DNA of 64,000 nucleotides. Origin: Candidatus Aalborgicola danicus (GTDB lineage: Bacteria; Pseudomonadota; Gammaproteobacteria; Burkholderiales; Burkholderiaceae_C). The position numbers and the translations under genes are program-made. The notes under the pieces are model-generated. The model was not told the origin of the DNA and did no database searches. It worked only from the letters and a program-made list of their open reading frames with translations. Where the stretch lies: assembly GCA_016703945.1 (NCBI GenBank), contig JADJBC010000002.1, forward strand, positions 62,001 to 126,000. The letters run 5' to 3'. Below, piece after piece: positions 27,144 through 35,544 of this stretch (positions are counted from its first letter, which is position 1; each line of letters begins with the position of its first letter).

Positions 27144-28415
27144 GTGGAAAAAATTATCAACTTCACCACCGACTACACGCGCTATGTCCTCAAGGGCGGG
27201 ACCAAGTTCTACGCTTGGATGGGCGTTCTGGCCCTGCTCAGTGCGGGTGCGCTGTACGCGTTCTTCCTGCAGAACACCGAGGGCCTGATCGTCACCGGCA
27301 TGACCAGCCAGATCCACGACGGCCTCTACTTCGCCAACCTGGTGTTTCTGGTGGGCGTGGCGGCCGGTGCGGTGACCATCGTCTTTCCCGCCTACGTCTA
27401 CCACCACAAGGGCATGCATGAGGTGACGGTGCTGGGCGAAATGCTGGCGATCTCGGCGGTCATCATGGTCACGCTGTTCGTGTTTGCCCACATGGGGCGG
27501 CCCGACCGGCTGTGGCACATGCTGCCGTTTGTCGGCATCTTCAACCTGCCGGGCTCCATGCTGGCGTGGGACGTGCTGGCGCTCACCGGCTACCTCATGC
27601 TCAATTTCGCCTGCGGGTTTTACTACCTTTATTCGAAGTACACCGGCGTTCCGGTCAACAACAAGATCTTCATGCCCCTGGTCTACATCTCCATCGTCTG
27701 GGCACTGAGTATCCACACCGTCACCGCCTTTCTGATCTCCACCATGCCAGCACGTCCCATGTGGTTCCATAGCATGATGCCGATCCGCTTCATCACCACG
27801 GCGTTTGCGGCGGGCCCTTGCCTGATCATCCTGGCCTTCATGATCATCCGCAAAAACACCAAAATGTGGATACAGGATAGCGCCATCAACCTGCTGGCGG
27901 TCATCGTCACCTGGTGCCTGGGCCTCGCCCTGTTTCTGACCATGTCGGAAATCGTCGTCGAGCTGTATGCGCGCACCGAGCACGCCAATGGCCTGTACTA
28001 CCTGATGTTCGGCCTGCACGGCCTGACCAGTCTCGTGCCCTGGTTCTGGAGTTCCCTGGCCTTCATGCTCATCGCCTTCGTGATGTTCCTGATTCCCAGT
28101 GTGCGCACCAACTACAAACTATTGCCCATTGCCTGCGTGCTGGCCTTTGTCGGCATCTGGATCGAGAAGGGCATGGGCCTGATCGTGCCCGGTTTTATCC
28201 CCACGCCTATCGGCGAGGTGACCGAGTACTACCCCACCTTCATCGAGGTGGTGATGAGTGTCGGCAACTGGGCCATCGGCTTCCTGATCCTGACTATCTT
28301 GCTCAAGGGCGCCATCGGCATTCTGATCGGTGAGGTCCGCTATGCAGGCATCGCTGCGGAAAAATCGCCTGGTTTTGCGAACGGTGGCACGGCTGCCACC
28401 AGCGCACCTCGGTGA
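27144..28415 (+). CDS. NrfD/PsrC-family quinol-interacting membrane protein
   Basis: A 423-residue protein with about ten membrane helices. The GTG start at 27144 follows GAGGAGC. Features include IHDGLYFANLVFLVGVAAGAVTIVFPAYVYHH, GRPDRLWHMLPF and WALSIHTVTAFLIS, typical of NrfD/DsrP. Such proteins pass electrons between the quinone pool and a periplasmic ferredoxin. It is downstream of the ferredoxin and 10 bp before the cytochrome, making a three-part electron-transfer unit. Confidence 0.9.
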   Translation: MEKIINFTTDYTRYVLKGGTKFYAWMGVLALLSAGALYAFFLQNTEGLIVTGMTSQIHDGLYFANLVFLVGVAAGAVTIVFPAYVYHHKGMHEVTVLGEMLAISAVIMVTLFVFAHMGRPDRLWHMLPFVGIFNLPGSMLAWDVLALTGYLMLNFACGFYYLYSKYTGVPVNNKIFMPLVYISIVWALSIHTVTAFLISTMPARPMWFHSMMPIRFITTAFAAGPCLIILAFMIIRKNTKMWIQDSAINLLAVIVTWCLGLALFLTMSEIVVELYARTEHANGLYYLMFGLHGLTSLVPWFWSSLAFMLIAFVMFLIPSVRTNYKLLPIACVLAFVGIWIEKGMGLIVPGFIPTPIGEVTEYYPTFIEVVMSVGNWAIGFLILTILLKGAIGILIGEVRYAGIAAEKSPGFANGGTAATSAPR

Positions 28416-28425
28416 GGCAAGCACC

Positions 28426-29220
28426 ATGAAAAAAATCACATTCAGCACCTTGATTCTGGCCTTCTGCTGTGGGCTGATTTCCTCTGCCTTGGCGCAACCG
28501 GCACCAGCTGCCGAAACAACCTGCTTTGAGAGCCGCAAGGGCGCATCCGAAGTCGTCAAGCGCGACCTGAAGCCCGGCTGGCCCAACGTGAAGTGTTCCA
28601 CCAAAACCGGCGCGGTGCTCTGGTGGAGCGACCCCTTCGACGGCACGGTCCCCATGGGCGACATGCCGCTGCTGGAAAAAATTCCACCCGGGCATGCGGT
28701 GGTGAAACCGCGCTCCGAGAAGCTCGCGCTGATGCCGATGTGCGGCACGGCCTGCCACAACGGTGTCGGTCCCCATTTCAATCCACCCAAGTTGCCCGTC
28801 GGCAAGAAACCCGCCCCTATTCCGACGATGGCCGCCATGGTGCCCGATCTTCAGAACCTGCAGCACGGTCGTGAACGCATCTGGTGCCTGGATTGCCACC
28901 ACACCACCCAGCGCAACAAACTGGTGGACAACTTTGGCGACCCCGTCAGCTTTGACCAGCCGCAGTTGCTGTGCGGCAAGTGCCATGGCGACAAGATGCG
29001 CGACTGGCGCGACGGTATCCACGGCAAGCGCATCGGTGAGTGGGCCAGCACCGGCAAGAAGCGCTGGTTCACCTGCACCGAATGCCATAACCCGCACAAC
29101 GTGCAGGACGGCGCCAGAAACCGGGGATTCGTCCAGCTTGCACCCGAGTCGCCGCCGCAACTGCCCAAGGGCATGAAAGACGCCAAACACGAGTTGTTGC
29201 ATGGTGTTGCACAACACTGA
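28426..29220 (+). CDS. Periplasmic multihaem c-type cytochrome
   Basis: A 264-residue protein starting MKKITFSTLILAFCC, with a signal peptide ending ALAQP. Three standard haem motifs (CLDCH, CGKCH, CTECH) and one CGTACH with a three-residue gap are present. A nearby C-x-x-x-C-H could still hold haem, giving three or four haems. Length and order suggest a DsrJ-like or NrfB-like electron carrier. It is 10 bp after the NrfD gene and ends 1 bp before the next start. The terminal oxidoreductase it serves is not in the window. Confidence 0.88.
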   Translation: MKKITFSTLILAFCCGLISSALAQPAPAAETTCFESRKGASEVVKRDLKPGWPNVKCSTKTGAVLWWSDPFDGTVPMGDMPLLEKIPPGHAVVKPRSEKLALMPMCGTACHNGVGPHFNPPKLPVGKKPAPIPTMAAMVPDLQNLQHGRERIWCLDCHHTTQRNKLVDNFGDPVSFDQPQLLCGKCHGDKMRDWRDGIHGKRIGEWASTGKKRWFTCTECHNPHNVQDGARNRGFVQLAPESPPQLPKGMKDAKHELLHGVAQH

Positions 29221-29221
29221 T

Positions 29222-29668
29222 ATGGCACATGTCCCCGAAGGCGATGCGTCGGTGCCACGGCCTGCACAAGAAAGGGGCGACCCGACCTGGATTGCCCCTG
29301 CCCTGACGGCGTCGGACAAGACGCGAAATGTCGGCAAAACCAACGTCTTCTTTGGCCCCCCGCTGGCGATTCTGGCGGACGGTCAAAACAACACGCTGGA
29401 GATCAGCGGCAAACTCAACCGCACGGCCGAGCGTTACCTGGAAATACTCAAACACCACGGCCTGGAACTCTCCGCGCCGGAGCGCGCCTGCCTGGCCAAC
29501 ATCTGCCATATCGGCTTCATGTCACCGCTAGAGATTGAAGAGCTGCCCTTTGAGGTCACCATGACCCGCTTCGAGTGCGAGGGATTGGACAAGGCCGCCT
29601 TGGCAACCAAGCTCGAAGCCGCCAGCTTTGCCGACCTGGTTGCCGTCGTGGAGTCACTGGGCTTCTAA
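29222..29668 (+). CDS. Hypothetical protein in the electron-transfer operon
   Basis: A 148-residue cytoplasmic protein, or 155 if it starts at 29201 inside the cytochrome gene. No signal or membrane segment is seen. The central part reads VFFGPPLAILADGQNN followed by a helical region (LNRTAERYLEILKHHGLELS ... ACLANICHIGFMSPLEIEELP). It has one Cys-rich-looking spot (CLANIC), too sparse for an iron-sulfur cluster. It is unrecognised. Its position between the cytochrome and hemerythrin genes suggests a maturation or regulatory role, which is only an inference. Confidence 0.7.
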   Translation: MAHVPEGDASVPRPAQERGDPTWIAPALTASDKTRNVGKTNVFFGPPLAILADGQNNTLEISGKLNRTAERYLEILKHHGLELSAPERACLANICHIGFMSPLEIEELPFEVTMTRFECEGLDKAALATKLEAASFADLVAVVESLGF

Positions 29669-29699
29669 ACAAAATCCTCCCCGGAGAAAACACAAAAAA

Positions 29700-30095
29700 A
29701 TGCCCAAACGCGTTCAATGGAATCCTGACTACAACGTCGGCCACGAAATCCTCGATGGCCAGCACCGGGCTATCCTGGCGCAGTGCAACGCCTTGGCCAA
29801 CTGCATTGCTGACGCAGACCCTGAAATCGACGTGACATTCAACGCTACCTTTGCCGCTCTTATGGCCCAGGCACGCGAGCACTTTGCCGCCGAAGAGTCG
29901 CTTCTCACCCAGTGTGAATACCCGGAGCTGGAAGCCCATCAGAACGAACAGGACGAGTTCGACTACCTGGCCAACGAAATCATTACGACGGAAAACTTTG
30001 AAAAGATAGAGCTCCAGCGATTCCTGGCCCTGTGGTGGATCGGGCATATCGTGGGCTCAGCCAAGAAGTACCGCAGCTCACTGGCACCCCGCTGA
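29700..30095 (+). CDS. Bacteriohemerythrin with an altered metal-ligand position
   Basis: A 131-residue four-helix protein, start at 29700 (MPKRVQWNPDYNVGHE). Ligand motifs seen are WNPDYNVGHEILDGQHRAIL (two His), HFAAEESLL (His, Glu) and HQNEQDEF (His). The C-terminal HIVGSA has Ala where the family has the bridging Asp (HIxxxD). If the read is right, the di-iron site lacks a carboxylate, so oxygen binding may be altered. Bacteriohemerythrins often deliver O2 or sense it. It is 31 bp after the hypothetical gene, so probably in the same operon. Confidence 0.88.
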   Translation: MPKRVQWNPDYNVGHEILDGQHRAILAQCNALANCIADADPEIDVTFNATFAALMAQAREHFAAEESLLTQCEYPELEAHQNEQDEFDYLANEIITTENFEKIELQRFLALWWIGHIVGSAKKYRSSLAPR

Positions 30096-30560
30096 CTGCT
30101 TCCACGTCGCAATGCTGAACAGGTCCAACATCTGGTACAAGCTGGCGCTGCCCATGTAGCGCAGATGGTCGTCCGCAACGAAGTACCCACATAGCTTTGG
30201 GTTATTGGGTAGTGGCTGTAGCAGTACGGGGCATAGCTCCGGAAGCGCGCCGGACCGGGGCCACAACAGGTCGGCATAGTGGTTCTCACCCCAGGTAAAT
30301 ACGCAGTCGGCCGACAACGTGGTGTTGCCGCGGTCCAGCGTGATTGCACTGACCTGCGGACTGTGATTGCCCTGGTCCGTGCGCCCCGCCAAAGTTGGAG
30401 TTCACCAAGCAGACCGGCGGGTTCTGTGACTGGCTGAAGGCGCGGATGGCGGCACGCCCCACGTCTGGACCGGTGAGGTTGACACTGGTTGCGAAAGAAG
30501 CGGCTGTTGACCACCTTCAGACGGCCTTCGCGCCCAGATGGCGCCGCAGTACAAGCATGG
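30078..30560 (-). pseudogene. Degraded 'WAE-domain' secreted protein remnant
   Basis: On the minus strand, residues DCVFTWGENHYADLLWP, then GYFVADDHLRYMGSASLYQMLDLFS and AGCQ at the end (stop at 30078), follow the domain seen at 19.2 kb and 62.8 kb. Upstream, sequence reading VNLTGPDVGRAAIRAF and then NPPVCLVNSNFGG lies in another frame, and no start or signal peptide is found. This is a truncated and frameshifted gene. It overlaps the 3' end of the hemerythrin gene by 18 bp. Confidence 0.6.
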
Positions 30561-30571
30561 AATGCATATTG

Positions 30572-31594
30572 CTACCCCTCAAACTGCGGATGCAGCTGGC
30601 GTATGCGCGTCATCGCCATGCCAGCTGCCGCAGTGCGCGTCTCCACCCCCATCTTGACAAAAATGCGCTCCAGGTGTTTCTTCACGGTCATGGGGCTGCT
30701 GCCCAGAATGTCGCCAATGTCCTTGTTGGTCTTGCCCTTGACCACCCAGTACAGCACCTCGGCCTCTTTGGCGGTGAGCTTGAAGCACAGGCTCATGGCT
30801 TCGATAACGGCGGTGTCGGACACCTCGCGCATCACGATCAGCCAATCGCCGTCTTCGGCCGTTGCGTCGCTGTCCCCTGTCTGCTGGTGCAGGCGAAAGG
30901 TTAGCCGCGTGGCACCGCGCTCGATGCTGAGCTTGGGTGGTTCGCCCTGCGCCAGCTTCTGCAGACCACGGCGCAGCCATGTCAACACCGGCTCCGGCGT
31001 GGTGGGCGCTTGGGTGCCGCAGTAGCGCTCCAGCAGCTCGCGGGCCAGCGGTGTTTGCCACATCAATGCACCGTCGCTGGCGCGCACCGTGATGGTGGCG
31101 TAGCCGAAGGCGTCCAGCGCGTTGCGGGTCTGGCGCCGCTCGCGCGCGCCGCGCAGGTGCACCTGCATGCGGGCCAGCACTTCTTTCGGTTTGATGGGCT
31201 TGGTGACGTAGTCGACACCACCGGATTCCAGCGCGGCGACCAGGTATTCGGTCTCGGTCAGGCCGGTCATGAAAACAATCGGGATGTGGGCTGTCAGCGG
31301 CAAGGCCTTGAGCCTGCGGGCCACCTCAAAGCCGTCCATGCCCGGCATCATGGCGTCCAGCAACACGATATCGGGCACTGCCGTTGCAGCAGTCTGCAAG
31401 GCAGCCTCGCCCGAAGTGGCGATTAGCACGGTGTAGCCGGACTCGTCCAGCGCGTCGTGTAACACCGACAAATTGTCCGGCACGTCGTCCACGATCAACA
31501 CCACATCGCTGTTGGCGCGGTCCAAGGTTGTATTCCACGCGTCCGCGCCGGAAGCCGCGCCGCGCCGGGTGTCAAGAGGAGGCATGGTGTTCAT
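30572..31594 (-). CDS. LuxR-type response regulator
   Basis: A 340-residue protein starting at 31594 (MNTMPPLDTRRG), inside the end of the kinase gene. Receiver residues are VLIVDDVPDN with the acidic pair, LLDAMMPGMDG with the phospho-Asp, and the Lys in YVTKPIKPKEVL. A middle region of about 130 residues has a PAS-like look. The C-terminal HTH is LuxR type (LTAKEAEVLYWVVKGKTNKDIG ... TVKKHLERIFVKMGVE). It is partner to the permease-kinase fusion and probably controls urease or urea-transport genes nearby. Confidence 0.92.
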   Translation of the reverse strand: MNTMPPLDTRRGAASGADAWNTTLDRANSDVVLIVDDVPDNLSVLHDALDESGYTVLIATSGEAALQTAATAVPDIVLLDAMMPGMDGFEVARRLKALPLTAHIPIVFMTGLTETEYLVAALESGGVDYVTKPIKPKEVLARMQVHLRGARERRQTRNALDAFGYATITVRASDGALMWQTPLARELLERYCGTQAPTTPEPVLTWLRRGLQKLAQGEPPKLSIERGATRLTFRLHQQTGDSDATAEDGDWLIVMREVSDTAVIEAMSLCFKLTAKEAEVLYWVVKGKTNKDIGDILGSSPMTVKKHLERIFVKMGVETRTAAAGMAMTRIRQLHPQFEG

Positions 31595-34500
31595 CAAGGT
31601 CTTTTTGTAACTGGGCCTGCATGGCTTGGAACTGAAACTGTCGAGCCATATCACCCATGGACTTGGCAAAGCTTTGGCACTGCGGCTGGGTGGCCACAAT
31701 GGCATCAAGCTTATTGGTAATGCCGCGATAGAAGCCCAACTGCACCAACTCCAGCAGGGCCAGCAAGTCGGCACTGGGGGGGGTGATTCGGCGCAAGGCT
31801 TGTGCTGCTTTCACGCCGGGGTCTTCGGGCGCGGCTCCCCCAGTCAAAGGCCCATCAGGTGCCTCCAGCCAGTTCAGTTCCAGTTTGCGACCCAACCAGT
31901 CCAGTAGCTCGGTGTGGCGAACTGGTTTAACGATGAAGTCGTCCGGCGCAATGCCAAGCTGGTTGTCGACACCGCGTTCAAACGCGTTGGCCGACACGAT
32001 GGCGACCAGCGGCTGGCGACCTTCCAGGGAACGCATGCGGCGCAACGTCTCCCAGCCGTCAATGCCTGGCATGGCTAAGTCCAGCAGCACCACATCCGGG
32101 TCGTAACCGGCTGCCAGCAGGTCCAAGCCATCATGGCCACTGGCGGCAGTGCGCAGAATAAAACCCAGGGGTTCCAGCACGCTGACGAGGAGATCCCGAT
32201 CGGCTTCTTCGTTGTCCACCACCAGGATTTTTCGGCGTGCACCTTCGTACCCATGCCTTGGCTTACGCAGTGCAAGGTCAAGGCGTTCCTGCAACTGCCC
32301 TGGCTGGTTGTGTAGTTCTGGTAAGAACAGGCGCACCCGGAACACGCTGCCTTGCCCGGGCTGGCTGGTGGCGGTGAGTTCGCCCCCCATCAAGTCCGTC
32401 AGCATTTTTGCAATGGTCAACCCCAGACCGGAGCCTGTGGCGCCAACCGCCACACTGGCAGCACGTGCAAAAGGGTCGAAGATGTGATCCAGTTCGTTTG
32501 GCAACATGCCGGGGCCGGTATCGTGCACCTCTACCTGCGCCATCTCACGTGCATACCGCAGGCGAAACGTCACACCACCCTGTTGCGTAAACTTGATTGC
32601 ATTGCCCAGAAGATTGATGACAATCTGCCGCACCCGTTTTTCGTCCGCCCGCACCCATTCGGGCATGGCACCCTGGACCTCAAAACGGAACGCCAAGCCT
32701 TTGGCCGCCGCTTGCAATTCAAACAGACTGGCGATCTCATACATGCCATTGGCAAACTGCATGGGCTTGACGTTAAGTGTCAGCTTGCCGGACTCAATCT
32801 GAGCCATGTCCAGCGTACCCTCAATCAAGGAGAGCAAATGTTCGCCACCGCGCTTGATGACGCTGACCGCCTGTTTGCGGTGCGGTGGAATGGAGGCGTC
32901 TTCCCCCATCAGTTGTGCATAACCCAGGATGCTATTGAGCGGTGTGCGCAGCTCGTGGCTGATGGCGCTGATGTAGCGGCTCTTGGCGTGGTTGGCCTGC
33001 TCGGCCTGGCGCTTGGCCCGCTCGGCCAGCGCCGTGGCGGCCTGCAGGGCTTCGTCGGTCTGGCGGTGGGATTCGATCTCTTGCATCAGCAAATGCGTCT
33101 GGCGGTTGGATTCTTCTTGCGCCACCTGGCGACTCTTGTGCGCCAGCACCAGCCACCAGGCCACGATACCGCCCAGCAGCAGCAAGGCCATATAGGCCTT
33201 GAAAAAACCCGAGCGCAGCGCGTCTTCCAACGCACGCTGGCCACCGGTGGCTTCGGTCAAAGCCGTCAGCTCCTGTCTATAGAACATGCCAAAAACCGTG
33301 GCCAGTAGCGGCACGATGATCAACATCAAGAGAATGAAATGCCCCAGACCGGTGTCCAGATACGGCCAAACACGTTTGGGCAGCAACCAGCGCAAAGCCG
33401 ACGACCACTGCGCAGAGAGCGCCGCCTGGGGTTTGCACAGATCGCCACAACGCGCGTCCAGCGTGCAGCACAGGGAGCAGATGGCGCCGCGGTAGGCGGG
33501 GCAGTGGGCCATGTCGGGGCTTTCGTATTCGCGTTCGCAGATGACGCAGCGTTGCATGCGTGTCTTATCTTCATTCGCTGGAGCCTGGGCGCCCATACTT
33601 TTTGCTCCGTGGACGTGCCTCAGCCAGAGGCTACGGCTCTTCAATCCGTCCAAGCCTGCACTGGCAGGCTCGGAGCCGCGGATTTCAGCCCCGACCGCTG
33701 CGCGGTCTCCTCCTTTATCTGCGCAAAACGCATGATCGCCCAGGCTCCCGGTGCTCGTTCTGGCTATGTAATAACGGCCCTTTGTAGCCCAGGCCAGTGC
33801 CGGCGCAGCTATGAATGCAGTGACCAGGGCCACCACGGCCGAGAACGCCTTGGCATCCGCTCCAAACAAGCCCAGGTATGCCATCACGGACAAGGCCGAG
33901 GCCAGCGCCATGGACCCAACCCCCACCGGGTTGATATCGTACAAATGCGCGCGTTTGAACTCTATGCCCTTGGGGCTCAGGCCCAGCGGCTTGTTGATGA
34001 CCAGATCGGCCACCACGGTCATGATCCAGGCGATGGCGATGTTGGAGTACAGGCCCAGCACATCGCCCAGAGCCTGGAACACATTCATCTCCATCAGCAT
34101 GAAGGCGATCAGTGTGTTGAACAGCACCCACACCACCCTTCCTGGGTGGCTGTGCGTCAGGCGCGAGAAGAAGTTGCTCCAGGCCAGCGACCCGGCATAG
34201 GCATTGGTCACATTGATCTTGAGCTGCGAAACAACGACAAACACCGCCGTGGCCGCCACCGCCCATTGCAGCGACGGGAACACGTATTCATAAGCCGCCA
34301 GGTACATCTGGTTGGGGTCGACCGCGCGGTCGGTGGGCACACTGTGGGTAATGGCCAGATAGGCCAGGAAGGCCCCGCCCAGCATCTTGGCCACACCCAA
34401 TACCACCCAGCCGGGGCCTCCCAGCAAAACACACAACCACCAGCGCTTGCGGTTCTGCGCCGTTTGCTCTGGCATAAAACGCAAGTAGTCAGCCTGCTCG

Positions 34501-35270
34501 CCCATTTGGGTGATCAAGGCGATGCCGACGGTCAGTGCCGCACCAAACAGGTGCACATCAAAAACACCTCCGGAGCCGAATTCACCACCGTAGTGCGTGA
34601 TGCCTGCAAATGCTGACGGGTTGCGCACCAACACAAAGCCAAAGGGGAGCACCAGCATGAGCAGCCACAGCGGTTGGGTCCAAATCTGCAGCAGGCTGAT
34701 GACCGATACGCCATGCGTCACCAATGGAACAACGACCAGGGCGCACAACAAATATCCCCAAACCGGGGGGATGTCCAGCGCCAGTTCCAGCGCATAGGCC
34801 ATGATGGCCGCCTCCAGCGCAAAGAAGATGAAGGTGAACGAGGCGTAGATCAGCGAGGTGATGGTGGAGCCGATGTAGCCAAAGCCGGCGCCACGGGTCA
34901 GCAGGTCCATGTCCACACCGTAGCGCGAGGCGTAGACGCTGATGGGCAGGCCGGCCAGGAAGATCACGATGCCGGTCACCAGAATGGCCCAGAAGGCGTT
35001 GACAAAACCGTATTGCACCAGCAGCGTGGCGCCTACTGCTTCCAGCACCAGAAACGAAGCCGCACCAAAGGCGGTGTTGGCCACCCGCCATTCGGACCAC
35101 TTGCGAAAGCGCTGCGGCGTGAAGCGCAGGGCATAGTCTTCCATGGTTTCGCTGGCTACCCAGTTGTTGTAGTCGCGGCGGATCTTGACCACCCTCTGCA
35201 AAGGAGCGGCGGGCGGAGGTGGAGGATCAGCTAGGGTTTGCACGCTGGCATGGTGCAGATTCCATGCCAC
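31572..35270 (-). CDS. Fusion: NCS1 permease + Cys-rich finger + histidine kinase + receiver
   Basis: A 1232-residue protein (GTG start). Residues about 25-505 are an NCS1 (cytosine/purine/allantoin) permease with about 12 helices (GATLLVQYGFVNAFWAILV, QMGEQADYLRFMP, KINVTNAYAGSLAWSNF). Residues about 508-564 are encoded by an inserted palindromic repeat. Residues 575-612 are a Cys cluster (CVIC, C, CSLCC, C, C) likely to bind zinc. Two further helices (about 645-665 and 690-710) and a coiled segment follow, then the H-box ISHELRTPLN (His about 772), N- and G-boxes (LGNAIKFTQQGG, GSGLGLTIAK), a receiver domain (KILVVDNEEADRD, VLLDLAMPGIDGWE) and a C-terminal helical tail. It overlaps the response regulator gene by 23 bp. 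Confidence 0.9.
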   Translation of the reverse strand: MAWNLHHASVQTLADPPPPPAAPLQRVVKIRRDYNNWVASETMEDYALRFTPQRFRKWSEWRVANTAFGAASFLVLEAVGATLLVQYGFVNAFWAILVTGIVIFLAGLPISVYASRYGVDMDLLTRGAGFGYIGSTITSLIYASFTFIFFALEAAIMAYALELALDIPPVWGYLLCALVVVPLVTHGVSVISLLQIWTQPLWLLMLVLPFGFVLVRNPSAFAGITHYGGEFGSGGVFDVHLFGAALTVGIALITQMGEQADYLRFMPEQTAQNRKRWWLCVLLGGPGWVVLGVAKMLGGAFLAYLAITHSVPTDRAVDPNQMYLAAYEYVFPSLQWAVAATAVFVVVSQLKINVTNAYAGSLAWSNFFSRLTHSHPGRVVWVLFNTLIAFMLMEMNVFQALGDVLGLYSNIAIAWIMTVVADLVINKPLGLSPKGIEFKRAHLYDINPVGVGSMALASALSVMAYLGLFGADAKAFSAVVALVTAFIAAPALAWATKGRYYIARTSTGSLGDHAFCADKGGDRAAVGAEIRGSEPASAGLDGLKSRSLWLRHVHGAKSMGAQAPANEDKTRMQRCVICEREYESPDMAHCPAYRGAICSLCCTLDARCGDLCKPQAALSAQWSSALRWLLPKRVWPYLDTGLGHFILLMLIIVPLLATVFGMFYRQELTALTEATGGQRALEDALRSGFFKAYMALLLLGGIVAWWLVLAHKSRQVAQEESNRQTHLLMQEIESHRQTDEALQAATALAERAKRQAEQANHAKSRYISAISHELRTPLNSILGYAQLMGEDASIPPHRKQAVSVIKRGGEHLLSLIEGTLDMAQIESGKLTLNVKPMQFANGMYEIASLFELQAAAKGLAFRFEVQGAMPEWVRADEKRVRQIVINLLGNAIKFTQQGGVTFRLRYAREMAQVEVHDTGPGMLPNELDHIFDPFARAASVAVGATGSGLGLTIAKMLTDLMGGELTATSQPGQGSVFRVRLFLPELHNQPGQLQERLDLALRKPRHGYEGARRKILVVDNEEADRDLLVSVLEPLGFILRTAASGHDGLDLLAAGYDPDVVLLDLAMPGIDGWETLRRMRSLEGRQPLVAIVSANAFERGVDNQLGIAPDDFIVKPVRHTELLDWLGRKLELNWLEAPDGPLTGGAAPEDPGVKAAQALRRITPPSADLLALLELVQLGFYRGITNKLDAIVATQPQCQSFAKSMGDMARQFQFQAMQAQLQKDLDEHHASS
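33580..33748 (-). repeat. Palindromic element, long form, in frame inside the kinase gene
   Basis: Arms GGAGCCTGGGCG at 33580 and CGCCCAGGCTCC near 33737 with a TTTGC/GCAAA inner pair. The core holds the GGAGACCGCGCAGCGGTC stem and a CCGCGGCTCCGAGCCTGCC block. It shares about 120 bp with the copy at 42693-42863, in opposite orientation. It supplies about 57 residues (for example EIRGSEPASAGLDGLKSRSL) that link the permease and finger parts of the fusion. Confidence 0.85.
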
Positions 35271-35279
35271 GGTAGTTGT

Positions 35280-35372
35280 GTATCAGTCGGGCAGCGGGTT
35301 TTGCTCCGTGTCCCCCGCCCGCTACGCGGGCTCCTCCTTTTACCTACGCAAAACCCACTACCCGATTGATAC
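35280..35372. repeat. Palindromic element, short form, between kinase gene and ureA
   Basis: Arms 35280-35304 and 35348-35372 pair with three transition differences. The core GCCCGCTACGCGGGC with TCCTCC matches the copies at 54313 and 42693. It lies upstream of the ureA promoter. Confidence 0.85.
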
Positions 35373-35485
35373 GGCGTGGCTGGGTGTGCGCCGAGAGGGT
35401 ACAAAATCCAAGGGTGCAAGCAAAGGTTCGAGCACCGGGCGCATACGACCAGGCATCCGGCATTTGGCGTACACGACCGTCTTGC

Positions 35486-35502
35486 AGGGCACGGATATTG
35501 CC
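35486..35502 (+). promoter_or_regulatory. Sigma-54 type promoter upstream of ureA
   Basis: AGGGCACGGATATTGCC has GG and GC exactly ten bases apart and fits the -24/-12 consensus (GGCAC-N5-TTGC). Transcription would start about 30 bp before ureA. This indicates nitrogen (NtrC/RpoN) control of urease. No clear NtrC site was recognised upstream. Confidence 0.7.
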
Positions 35503-35544
35503 TAATAATCCCAAAGACCTCTGCCAACCATCTGAGAGCGCGCC

